Source: Pleurotus djamor (lineage: Eukaryota > Basidiomycota > Agaricomycetes > Agaricales > Pleurotaceae). Taken from it: a stretch of 64,000 nt of DNA. Position numbers and translations under genes: made by a program. Position 1 is the stretch's first letter. Each line of letters starts with the position of its first letter. Below are positions 48,237 to 58,587 of the stretch, piece after piece. The notes below the pieces were generated by a model. It did no database searches, was not told the origin of the DNA, and saw nothing but the letters and a program-made list of their open reading frames with translations. The stretch is from positions 31,375 through 95,374 of the forward strand of contig JAPEVF010000134.1 of the NCBI GenBank assembly GCA_029747585.1, given 5' to 3'.

Positions 48237-49267
48237 ATGTCTACCAACACCACTTCAGCTGCGGCGAGGCTTCACTTGGACGAGCCTTGTGCCCTTGATC
48301 GTATCAACGCCATGTGTGCCCAATTCGCGGTTGAGGTCGACACTGCAGAGAAAGTACAGGAAAAGGCGATTGAACGATGGGAGGAGCAGCATAGGCTTCT
48401 TAACAAGGAGCTCGCTCCGATGATTAAGCGTGGTGAGCTCTCACTAGGCGTCTTCCATGAGCGACTCGTATTCATATATTGACACAGAGCCGGAGGACAA
48501 GATCGCCCTTGACGAGCTAATCGAGCTCGCTGTTTCTCTTCTACAAGCAAGCCCGCCACCTGATTCTGTGAAAGCGGTCTTGACAGAGGTCTCTATCAAA
48601 GGTGAGACTGACTTCTACTTGTAAGAACAACAAATCTAACTGCTCGGTCTCCATCGGAGTTCACGCCAGATATTATTTCCTCGCTTCAAGGAGACTACGG
48701 AATTAACTTGCGACACCTCAAAGGCCTCAAGGACGTCCGAGAGTTGCTAAAACCTCTTTTAAAGAAGGAAATCAAGATTTTGGCGGACGTCCTGAGAGAC
48801 TTTGATGAACGCCTTGACGATATAGCTTGTACTAGTCGAAGGAAGCCTTAGGGAAGCTACGGAGCTCGAGGTGAGAAACAAGTATCTGCGAAGTAAGGAC
48901 TTGATTTATCCTTTCGGTTTACATAAAAGAACCCTCCCTAACAAGTCCTATCAGAGTACATCAAGCATTCTCTTGGTTTCGACGTAGAAAAAGAGCACTT
49001 GGAAAATATGAAAGCAAACATCCCCTCTGGATCGGTCAACAAAGAGGTTGGGAGCACGACGATGGGTCGAAAGCTCCGCTCGGCATCCCAGCGTTCAGCG
49101 GCAGGTACCAGAAATAGTAAGAAGCGTAAGCTTGGAGTAGAGGACTCTGTGCTCACCAAAGGGAAAAGAATGAAAAGTAAGTTTCTTGCTGATTGATACC
49201 TCCTTCCATCATTACTCACGGTTTGGCAGAAGTAGCGTCTAGTAGAGCTTTTGGAGATCCACGCTAA
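48237..49267 (+). CDS. Unknown nuclear-type protein with an in-frame TAG
   Basis: Five to six exons: 48237-48432, 48488-48601, 48670 to about 48873, from 48955, and a last one ending 49267. Phases agree across all junctions. The chain is helical and charged (VEVDTAEKVQEKAIERWEEQ, DKIALDELIELAVSLLQAS, NLRHLKGLKDVRELL, KEHLENMKANIP) and ends in a basic nuclear-type stretch (NSKKRKLGVED, KGKRMK). In exon 3 the frame meets a TAG at 48849-48851 and then continues in the same phase to a good donor and next exon. A 63-base GT-AG pair (48789-48851) would remove it in frame but has a weak donor. No family is recognised. Confidence 0.5.
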
Positions 49268-49412
49268 GTAATCGTCACAGCATATCTTTCGGTGAGACCT
49301 CTTCGTGTGCCCGTATCATGATCCTGTATCTTTACACACATAATTATGTTCTTTCAATGCAGCGGAGGGGCACGATCCCTTCTACTCTAAGGATTACACC
49401 TCGTAATACACT

Positions 49413-50286
49413 TCAATTTCTGCGTATTGAGTACAATTGACCCAGCCATACTTCTGCGGGACGTTCAGCAGCCATACCATGCAAATTACGGAATTGGATA
49501 CACACCTCAACGAGAGCGACAACCACAACGTGGTCCCCGGGCTGTAGCGCTTTAATGAAGCCACGCCCAAGTCCACAGCCGGTCCCCCTGGTACCAGATC
49601 GGTCGTCTTCTTCGCAATCTGACAACTCGACATCTGTCCAAACTATCTCGTGCCGCTGGTACAATGCACTGACAGCGTTATTTTGAAGGTGAACGCGTTT
49701 GACTTCAACAGGCTCCATGGAGAATAGGCGCGTTCCTCGCACATTGGGGTACCGTAGAATGATTGCTTCAAACCAAGAAAAGGACGCGGTGTATATCCCT
49801 GTAAACTAGATCTAGCACGTGCGCGCTCAGAGTTGGACTCAGCTCACCTTGACCTCCAGGCTGCCCATATCGCTGCGCAGAGCTTTCAATGACGAACCGA
49901 ATCATTCTCACACGGGGAGGATGTAGCCATTCGTTTAGTACCAACTCCTGGCCTCGCTTTGGAAGGACGGTAATACGCGCGACCTCGGCTTGCTTCCTTT
50001 GCTTGGAGTTCATTCGAACGGTGACCAGGTTGTCGTTGCACACCGTTCTTCTAAGCCAATATTGAGCATGATCAAAGACCTTATTGACAAGTTCTTGAGG
50101 AAGGTAAGCGATAAGGATTTGTCGTACAAGGGCGACATCTTGGGCCGATGGCTGGTAGTTTTTCAAAGACCCGGGACTTGGAGGGGACAGGGGAGGCTGT
50201 GTACACTTCACTTCCTGTATCGGTGGCCCTGAGCTGACCCTTTTTGCTGTAGCCGCAACTTCTTTAGGCCTCCTCCTTGTCATCAT
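49413..50286 (-). CDS. Conserved fungal protein of unknown function
   Basis: Starts at ATG 50286 (MMTRRRPKEV). Exon 1 carries a Pro/Ser-rich lead then VRQILIAYLPQELVNKVFDHAQYW, a run that fungal proteins of this group share, and ITVLPKRGQELVLNEWLHPP. An intron (donor after GQ near 49853, acceptor before GYTASF) leads to exon 2 with RHEIVWTDVEL, FIKALQPGDHVVVVALVEV and WLGQLYSI, which resembles the C-terminal beta region of the group. From general knowledge similar proteins in mushrooms are listed as hypothetical. No catalytic residues are evident. Confidence 0.6.
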
Positions 50287-50642
50287 TGTGTCTTGAAGTG
50301 AGCGGTCGGTTGAAAGCTGTGTGAGAAACGATGATCAGGAGTTGATCAGAGTTCTGGGATGCGGCTACTGCCGTAGTGTTTATTGAACATATCGCGAAAG
50401 GAGCGTTACCTCGTACATAACTCTCTGGCGAGTAATGAACGAGGTTGCTAAACATTCTTGGACGTAATTCGAAAGCCATTCAAGCACAAGCTGCAATGAC
50501 GTCAATGGTGTCTCCATTTATTGACCGTGGAAAAATACTGCAGTGATCGTGGGAAGGCTACGTGTTAGTGACTGCCAGCGAAACCAAGCGATGTGTCAAG
50601 TTGAAGTTCGTTTCATTCTCTTCTTGCTCGTCGTCCACCACG

Positions 50643-52395
50643 ATGAAGTTGCTGGCGTTCTCGTCGGTGCTCGCGTTTCTCTCTGGCATTAGTGCCGCTG
50701 AGCCTGCTTCGGGTGGACTCTACCCACCTGGCTTGCTACCCTTGATCAACCGTGCCAATGCACTACTTTCAACTGGCCAGTTCAGCGAAGCGGTCAAGGT
50801 TTATACCGAGGCCATTGGTGAGTTTCTTCGTAGCTCATCCCGTGCACTCTTGACTTAAGCTGCTACAGAACAATCTCCCGCTGATTACTTGCTATTCTAC
50901 AAACGGGCGACAGCTCTGCTTTCGATGAACCGACACTCCAGCGCCTTAGACGATTTTGACAAAGTTCTCTCTTTAACATCTAATACTTTTGACAACGCAC
51001 ATCTCATGAAAGCTAGAATACACACCAAAGACGGTCATTTCTCCGAAGCTCGCGAATCTTTGAACCTATTCACGTCGAAGAACAAGAATGATGCCGCTGC
51101 CTCGGAGTTGTTGAACGATATTAATTTTGGGGAACAGGCGGCGAAGAAAACCGCTCAGGCGAAGAAGGCACAGCTGTGGACAGCGTGTACGGAGAGTGCT
51201 ACAGAAGCCTTGAGAGTGGCGTCGCACTCGATTGCGCTGCGGCAGCAACGCGCCGAATGCGCTCTGGCCGTAGGAGACTTGGAGGGCGCGACGGGAGACA
51301 TGACGTAGGTTTGAACTGCTATATCAACGATTCTCATGCTCACCCATATTAGTCGTCTATCACATCTAGCTCCGCCCACGTCTGCCTCGTTGATGAGGAT
51401 ATTCCGACTTTCTTATTTCTTCCTTCCCGCAACCCCGGCGTCCATGTCTACCCTCAAACAATGTCTTCATCTTGATCCCGACTCGAAACCCTGTCTCACC
51501 GCCCACCGACAAGTCAAAGCCTTCGACAAAGCCTTTGCCAAGTTGGAACAACTCCTCTCCGCTGAAGACTGGAAGGGCGCAATCACTCTCCTCACGGGCG
51601 CTGGAAAGAACAACGACTTCGCCAAGCGATTCGACGACGCAATGGATAGCAATACGGCGCGTGATCAACTTTTGGAAAAGCCCAAATCCACCATCCCTCT
51701 TCCTGATCCCAAGAAGTCGAGCCCGAGACGGAAAGATATCGTCGCTGCCCTTTGCAAAGCCTATATCAAACTTGGAAACATAAGAAGTGGAGAGAAGTGG
51801 TGTGAAGAGCTTTTGACGATGGATGGCGGTGCTGATGATGTCGACGGACTTGTGGGTCGTGGTGAAGCCTTGTTGAAGAAAGAGGACTACGAAGCCGCCG
51901 TTAGAGCATTTGAACAAGCGTTCGAAAATAGCGGACGGTCTAACCGTGACGTGAGTCCATGGCCGCATCCATACTCGTCCCATTTACCCAACGTTTCTAC
52001 AGATCCACTCTCGACTCCAGAAGGCTCAGAGGCTTCTTAAGCAGTCCAAGCAAAAGGATTATTACAAGGTCCTGGGCGTTTCGCGCGATGCTGACCAGAA
52101 GACCATCAAGAAGGCCTTCCGAACCGCCGCCAAGTCTGCTCATCCTGACAAAGGCGGCAGCGAAGCGAAGATGGCAGCAGTCAATGAGGCTTACGAAGTA
52201 CTTTCTAATCCAGAGCTGAGAGAACGCTTTGATAATGGCGACGATCCAAATGATCCTATGGGAGGACAAGGTGGTTACCCTGGTGGTGGTCATCCTTTCC
52301 ATGCTGGAGGAAGTGGTCATCCCTTCGCTCAATTCTTCCAGCAGCAGCAAGGTGGATTCCAAGGGTCAAGCTTCCAATTCCATTTCGGACATTGA
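50643..52395 (+). CDS. ER DnaJ/TPR co-chaperone (DNAJC3/P58-IPK-like)
   Basis: ER-lumen co-chaperone for BiP/Kar2 in protein folding. A signal peptide (MKLLAFSSVLAFLSGISAAE) starts the chain. TPR motifs follow: LINRANALLSTGQFSEAVKVYTEAI, LLFYKRATALLSMNRHSSALDDF, HLMKARIHTKDGHFSEARESL, and later GRGEALLKKEDYEAAVRAFEQAF. The J domain (DYYKVLGVSRDADQKTIKKAF...) has the HPD motif (SAHPDKGG). The tail is Gly/Gln-rich (GGYPGGGHPF...). Length is about 500 residues, like human DNAJC3. No HDEL retention signal ends the protein (it ends FHFGH). Exon 1 is 50643-50817. Confidence 0.9.
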
Positions 52396-52582
52396 GATTG
52401 AGTTGGTGGTGTGCAGCACGGACGGACCCTTTGGTTGGTTTGTATTATACATATATAATCAATATGTTGTATCTATCATAGTAATGCTCGTATGGAACTT
52501 GCGGCTGAGAAGCAGTTAAGACAACGATTAGCAAAAGCATTTGGCTAATGTAGTCTTCACTCGCCGACCAAAACCAATACAT

Positions 52583-52665
52583 AGCCCACCGCGAGGGTCG
52601 AACTCGCAGCCTTCAGATTCCCGCCTGTAAGAGTCTGACGCTCTATCCGATTGAGCTAGGCGGGC
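52583..52665 (-). tRNA. tRNA-Lys(CTT) with short intron
   Basis: Acceptor stem gcccgcc pairs with ggtgggc (one G-T pair). The anticodon stem tcaga/tctga encloses loop ct-CTT-aa with about nine extra bases (caggcggga) after the anticodon, giving CTT. The T arm is intact (gcgagttcgaccctcgc). It is divergent from the tRNA-Glu 110 bases away, and a T-run follows the 3' end. Confidence 0.9.
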
Positions 52666-52773
52666 TGTGCTTACCATGTGTTTGGGAAACTACACGATGA
52701 GCCGGGCCTTCCGTTTCAAGCCAAGGTTGGTTTGTAAGACTAACAACAACAAGGCTGAGAAGTGAACACTGCA

Positions 52774-52858
52774 TCGGATATGGTGTAACGGCTAACATTG
52801 CCGCCTCTCATTGAGTTTGATTTCGCGGCAGCTCGGGGTTCGATTCCCCGTATCCGAA
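52774..52858 (+). tRNA. tRNA-Glu(CTC) with 13-base intron
   Basis: Same body as the 39660 copy except one base in the D arm region; anticodon CTC; intron 52811-52823, different in sequence and length from the other copy. The 3' T-run (tttttg) is the likely polymerase III terminator. Confidence 0.92.
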
Positions 52859-53029
52859 GATTTATGTTTTTGTTTTCAACAACATTGTTGACGGGTCCGA
52901 CGGGGTACTTAGACGATCCGTCCAAACAGGCTTCGGGCCATTTATATATTCACAGTCATACAATAAGTAATGTACATCCCGGAGCCCAGTGCTAGTCAGA
53001 TTTTGGGAGATTGACATGGAGCGAAAACG

Positions 53030-54010
53030 TTAGAATTGCTCGAGGAGAGCTTGTATCAATAAGAGGAAGCTGAAATACAAAATTGAACCGTTGTAGAAAA
53101 CTGGGATGAGGGGCGGGGCATGGTTCCTCAATACGCCGCCCGATTGTCCGGGCGCTGGTATGGATCTCGTTGGCGATGGCGTCGTAGCGAGGTTCGCACT
53201 TGGACGGAAAACGGTTGAGGAGCTTCGGGATGACGTTGGAGTGGAGGTCAGTTCTTCGTCCTCATTTGGGAGAGGGACTGTCACCGTGGTCGATGTAGGC
53301 GGCGTGTCTTCAGCCGATGTTGAATCATCCGGCGGCGGTGGAGGTGGTGGTGGTGAAGATGACGTCGGAGGGCTTTGTGGGGTCTGGGAAGGCGCAGGCC
53401 TGGTGCTGGTGCGAGTGACTGTACGAATCACCGGAGGTGGTGGAGGCGGCGGCGGCGGAGGAATGCCAGTGCAAATTCGACCGTTACGGCAGCAACCAGG
53501 TATTCCTTGCACGACATCACAGTAGTACCTGTGAACCCGATCATGAGCCTTCATAATATGTTGGGAATATGAGTGCATACCCCTGCTCGCAGCAGCCAGT
53601 GACTTCGAAGGGGATGAACATGACCATCAGGTTAAGCGATATAAATATAGGACCGTTAAAAATGAGAGGTACCTGGGCAGCACGTCCAATTTCCCTCACA
53701 GCAACTTCCTGCAAGAGTGTGTCGCATCAGTCGCTGGTACGAACCAGAGATGATTAAACTTACCTGTAGTACAACATTGACCTGAGCGGATGCAACAGAA
53801 AACCGTGCCAGGGCATATTCCAAATCCCGGGTTGCACGTCAACTGTCGCACACCTAGTAAGCCGCGGATCACAGCTCGCTGGTGCAAGGCGGCATCCTTC
53901 CGTGGTATAAAATCATCGTCTGAGTCGGTACCAGCAGTGGTACCAACGACGAGATTAATCGCAAGAACGATATACACAACACACGCGAATGCGCTGTCTG
54001 TGAGGTACAT
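53030..54010 (-). CDS. Cysteine-rich secreted protein with Pro-rich linker and hydrophobic (GPI-type) tail
   Basis: Starts at ATG 54010. A signal peptide (SAFACVVYIVLAINLVVG) leads to an Arg-containing pro-region and a Cys-rich block: RQLTCNPGFGICPGTVFCC, GQCCTT, GSCCEGNWTCCPG, VTGCCEQGYYCDVV and GCCRNGRICTGI, spread over four exons. A run of about ten prolines follows, then a Ser/Thr/Pro-rich stalk and finally FYNGSILYFSFLLLIQALLEQF, a hydrophobic end typical of a GPI signal. A TATA box (TATAAAA, 54076-54070) is close upstream. It is a paralogue of the gene at 58588-60370. Probably a cell-wall or surface protein; the Cys pattern resembles small knottin- or chitin-binding-like repeats, without proof. 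Confidence 0.75.
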
Positions 54011-55234
54011 GGATGGATTTAATCTGGAAGAGAAGATGTTCTGCCTCAACTTTTCGCGAATGGACGAGCTTTTATACGGCAAAGCTGAAGCCTTACAACA
54101 ACAATGGCTGTTGATGCTGAGGGGTAGCCATTGGTCAACATGCAAGCTTCCCAAGCAAATTTGCTGGGCATCGAGGACCGGGTGCAAATGCCCTGATAGT
54201 GGCGATATTGGAGTAGTAGTACATCTAGGGCTTCATGTCAGGAAAGACGCTCGAAATCGTTTGCGGATGCCGACGAACATACACGTAGATTAGGTTCTGG
54301 GGTCACTACAGAGAGCTTTGTGTTCAATAAGGGAATCCCAGAGATGACATTGCGCCACGCAACGCCAGATATACTGGACCAACAGTCCCATTAAGTCTAG
54401 TGTTGTTCGGATAAGGCAGGGCATCCACCGAAAGCATCCCGACGTGGACAGTTAAGCGTTGCTTCATTATTGTTTAGCACCGAAAAAACGTTTCAAAGAT
54501 AAGGTTATGTCTACCTATTGTGTAGCATCAGCAACGAACGGCATTGGGGATGGAAAATACTCACGTAGCCCTCTCGAAGAACTAGTGTAGTCATGGTCAA
54601 GGATTCGAGTGGTTGGGTGGTGAGGTCAAGGTCGGGCCTTCGAAGCTTCATACCTGCGTGAACTGGTTGTCTGGCTTTGGGACACACCTTCCGAATAATT
54701 GATTAGTAGAATGTTGGGAACGGTGCAAGCGGGGTGGGACGTTCTTAGAAGGCGCCATGACATCACGGAAGATCCGAGTAATTCATGATAATTGAATTAC
54801 CTGGGATATCCCTAGGATACCCGACATATACAGCGCGCATATGATAATTAGGACGCAACATCATCTAATACCAGATATAGGTGAAGATGGAGCGAGGGGG
54901 GAGAGAATGTGGAGTTGAATAACCCACATAACCACGAACTGGTTCTGTTGAAAACCAGCCGGGTCGTATAGCTAGATGGAGGGAGGGGGAGGAGGGGATA
55001 GTATAGGGTACATACGATGACTTGTAGTTATGCTGTTGAAGTTAATAAAAATACAACTGTTGAAGTGTCAGATTACATAGCTGTTGAAAGCGTGTGAGTG
55101 CTGTTGAAAGCAAGGTCTACCATGCGATGATCCGTGAAGAAAGAAACAACGAGAGATGCCTAGAGTGGACAAGTCAACATCGGGGAGACTAAAGTCAGGT
55201 TGGGAGAGCTCGTACCGGAGGAAGATATGGAAAA
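54011..55234. other. Intergenic with CTGTTGAA repeats
   Basis: No gene seen. CTGTTGAA occurs five times: 54945-54952, 55033-55040, 55057-55064, 55081-55088 and 55101-55108. On the strand of the Myb gene, whose stop is at 55235, these read TTCAACAG and would lie in its 3' untranslated region. Confidence 0.5.
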
Positions 55235-56725
55235 TCATTTCTGAGATTGCAGGTTTTTACATAGGCCGCTGATGAGAGTTTGAACGGTGAATTGGAGATC
55301 CTGAGCTTCGCACATAGCCACAGCGACAGCTACTGTGACTTGTTTGGGTTTCTGTTCAGGAGCAACTGATGTAGGCAAGGGATTAGTAGTGGGAATGTCC
55401 AAGTCCATGGAGAGCGAAGGTGAGCTCCCAGAAGAAGATTCTGACTGAGCATCGCTCGACGTGGACGCTGAAGGAGTGGACGCCGATATGGGTGACAGGG
55501 GGTCGGCTATTGAAGGGAGAGGTGGATCTTGGGAGACGGTGAAGTCCAGAGTGGACCAATCAAAAGAATCGGATGTGACGTCCGAAGGACAAGAAAACTG
55601 GAAAATTTGGGAATCGCCACCATTGTCCAAGAGGTCTGGAGGGAAGAGCGATGCAGGGGACGACTCGGGAGATTGGGGTGCACATGGAGGAGGAACGAAG
55701 TGGCGCAACAACTCGTTCAAGCCCTCCACTGTTATCGGGTCTTCATGGGGAGCTGCCTCCGGTGACAAGGGAGGGATGACCAGATCAGTGAAGTCGAGGG
55801 TAGGGCTTGGGTGCGGTGACGGTGTGGAGCATTCACTGTGCGATGAGGTTGGCGAGGAGGGATCTGGGCTGGATGAGCGCTGGGAGGAGCTGGATGATGG
55901 AGGACGTGGCCTGCTTTGAATGTGGGATCTATGGGCTCGGTTACGGCGCAGAGCACCAAAATTGGTTCGTGCGAGGCAGTTGTACCTAATCAAGACGATG
56001 AGCTTGACATGAGGCAGGAGCGTGGCAGTTTCCCTCACCGATTTTTAGCTGCAAGCCCACTGCGACCCGGGAAATGCGTTTCCACGATTTTCTTCCACGA
56101 CTTCCCGAACTCTTCAACAGCACGAAGTAGTTGAGCGTCCTGTAAGAAATTAGTTGGAAGCTCGGTATGCCGGCCATTAGGAAGATAGCTACCTCTTCTG
56201 CAGACCAGGCAGATCGATCAATCTGAGGATTCAGAGTGTCGATCCAGCGCTTCGCACATTCTGTGAGATGAAAATGAGATCATTTGGATTTGGATCGTGG
56301 GTCTGGAACTCACGGTCATTGTTCCTGGTACGAACCATCGCGGCGACTAGCGACCACCTAGAGCCTGCTTGAGACCATTGCATCGAAGAGAGTAGCAAGA
56401 ACCCTTACTTGTTTCCATGTAACTCCACGGCTTCAGTAAGTCGCTCATCCTCTTCGGTCGACCAAACCCCCTTGGCCACAACAGAGGCCATTTTTGAAAA
56501 CCAACGTTTTCTGCAATCCTTGTTGGTCCGATTGGGCACATGTTTTGCAATCTGCGACCATTTTGTTGGTGGGTCGCTATCAGGATCGTCTGCCCCGGAT
56601 CAGGATTCAGAAACAGTAGAGACAAGAAGAGACAAGCTAGAACACAAACCTTGCCGAACAGCGTCGCGCAGTAGTTGGTCTTCTTCTTCAGTCCAAGATC
56701 TTCTTTCTCTATTATCTTTGTTCAT
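55235..56725 (-). CDS. Three-repeat Myb transcription factor
   Basis: Starts at ATG 56725 (MNKDNRERRSW). Three Myb repeats are recognisable: R1 SWTEEEDQLLRDAVRQ...WSQIAKHVPNRTNKDCRKRW; R2 KGVWSTEEDERLTEAVELHG...WSLVAAMVRTRNNDQCAKRW; R3 SAWSAEEDAQLLRAVEEFGKSWKKI...FPGRSGLAAKNR, with the expected tryptophan spacing. The third repeat crosses introns near 56030 and 55985. The C-terminal 250 residues are Ser/Pro/Asp-rich (DFTDLVIPPLSPE, DSFDWSTLDFTV), a likely activation domain. Acts in the nucleus; target genes unknown. Confidence 0.85.
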
Positions 56726-58587
56726 GGTGAAAGGTCGTAATCGTTGTCGTCGTCGCTGTCGCTGACGTTGTCGAAATGCTGCGGGAATGATGGGGGTATG
56801 AGATAAAAGTCTTGTTCGAAGAAAAATCAACTGATGTTTCTAAATTGGGTTACGTAAGCCAAATTTTCAACCCCAGCGGTTTATCAACTTATCAGTTGTG
56901 CCTCGAATTCGAAATCAAATCCAGAAACTATAAGAAACCCAGAAACCAGGAATCGGAATCGGGAATGTCGAGTTGATTCATGCACCAAAGGATCGGGGCC
57001 GCCAATTTCTCGGATCATTGGCCTCCTTGAGCCCCTTTAGCTCCTATGTGCCTTTGAGTAGGAAGGCGGACGTACAATGACCATCAAGGAGGGCCATAGG
57101 ACTATGGCAATACCTGATATTGGATTGTGGATAAGAGTTCATAAATACAAACCTAACTTTCGGCTTGGTGTCCATCACCCATTGCATAATTACCATGTAA
57201 AAATCCAATCTCAACGAGTTTGTGGATAGCCAGGGCAATATGCTTATATGATAGGGCATTGCAGAGTGCGTTCCGTGTGCCGATTTCCGAGTTCAAAGGA
57301 ATGACTTGAGTCATCGGGGTAGATTCAAGGGCTCCTGCGTAAAAAAGAGACATCATGGGATCCAAGGTGACACTTGTCGTTGTGGATGAAACTGAACACA
57401 ATGTCAATTAAATGTACCTGAAAAGCGCGGCGGAGGCGTTTCTCGAGAAATGGAATATGTACACACACAGAACAAAGATAGACGGAAGCATGCGAAAACA
57501 CGGAGAATTTGACAGGGTCCAAGGCATCCTAAGTCATATATTGCAAACATAGAGGTTGAGTGCGAATGTTGAGTCAACTCGCGCTGATAGCTAGTAGTCG
57601 GGGTTTCTGTCAAGCCAGATAGCTAAGACTCAAACTCGAGAAGCCGGCGGTCAATGTTGAATGATTGGACCGACATTGCCAACGTCGGAAAGTCAGTTGG
57701 TCACTCAGTGGGTCAGAGCCAGATGATGGAAGTCGAATTCGAAAAGGCAAGCGAATGGAATCTCGGGGGAAAGGGGGTCCGGACATAGGAGAAGCATCGT
57801 ACGTCCTCTTGAGACGAGTTTGCATGGTAGGTTGCTGCGAGTGCTGTATATTCGCGGCGAATAGAGTGGACCCAATCTACGTCTCTTTCAAGTTCAATAC
57901 TTCATGGCGGATGCTTTGAACCAAGCTTGGTGTTGGAGCCGACGCACGACTTTCTTAATTCAAGAACTAAGTGCCGAAGGACGCATCCTTTTATAAGTAA
58001 GCCTCTTCAAGCACAAATGGAATTTCTGGAGGCCTTGGAGAGCAGCGCAAAAATTATGTATGTGATTTGCGATTTCGGGACCAAAAGTAGAGTATACCTT
58101 GAATGTCAGCCCTTCTCAGGCAGATAACTCCCCTTTCATGCCTAGTAGCCCAAGCTGATGACCGACTCTACGTTTGGCAGAGCTAGACTTGGTCTTAATT
58201 TATGGCGTCAATTGGGGACGCTGGATCTTGTGGACAGCCTCACCATGACTCTCCATTACCTTGGGATACGGTCCATGGATAACAACAGCGGCCTATCCGC
58301 GGCTGATTGGAAAGGATCTGAATTGAGGGCCCAGGATCTCTTACCATTAATTGGGAGCTTGAGAAACTCCTCGGAGAGTGGTCGTCATTTCTCAACCTCA
58401 AAGCAATCCGATAGGCTGATTGATGCCTTTTTCCTTGAGAGTAGGAACTGAGAAAATAGGCATTTTCAATGCCGAAAAGGCCGGGCCTTCCACGGTGCAA
58501 GCGTGTTGAAGTGTGTGTACTCGATGATACCACAAAGTATAATACATAGTCCCCGTGACCAGATATAACCGCCTAGAAATAAAGACA
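56726..58587. other. Intergenic with uncertain minus-strand frames
   Basis: Minus-strand frames at 57825-57610 (start MQTRLKRTYDAS) and 57407-57153 (GALESTPMTQVIPLNSE) could belong to one unknown intron-rich gene, but I could not join them in phase. No other gene is supported. Confidence 0.3.

Noticed and set aside
51366..51983. A 205-codon minus-strand open frame
   Set aside because: Antisense to the TPR region of the DNAJC3-like gene, with no domain of its own.
53106..53525. A Val/Gly-rich plus-strand frame
   Set aside because: Also antisense to a proline-rich linker.
55461..55919. A 152-codon plus-strand frame
   Set aside because: Antisense to the Ser/Pro-rich tail of the Myb gene.
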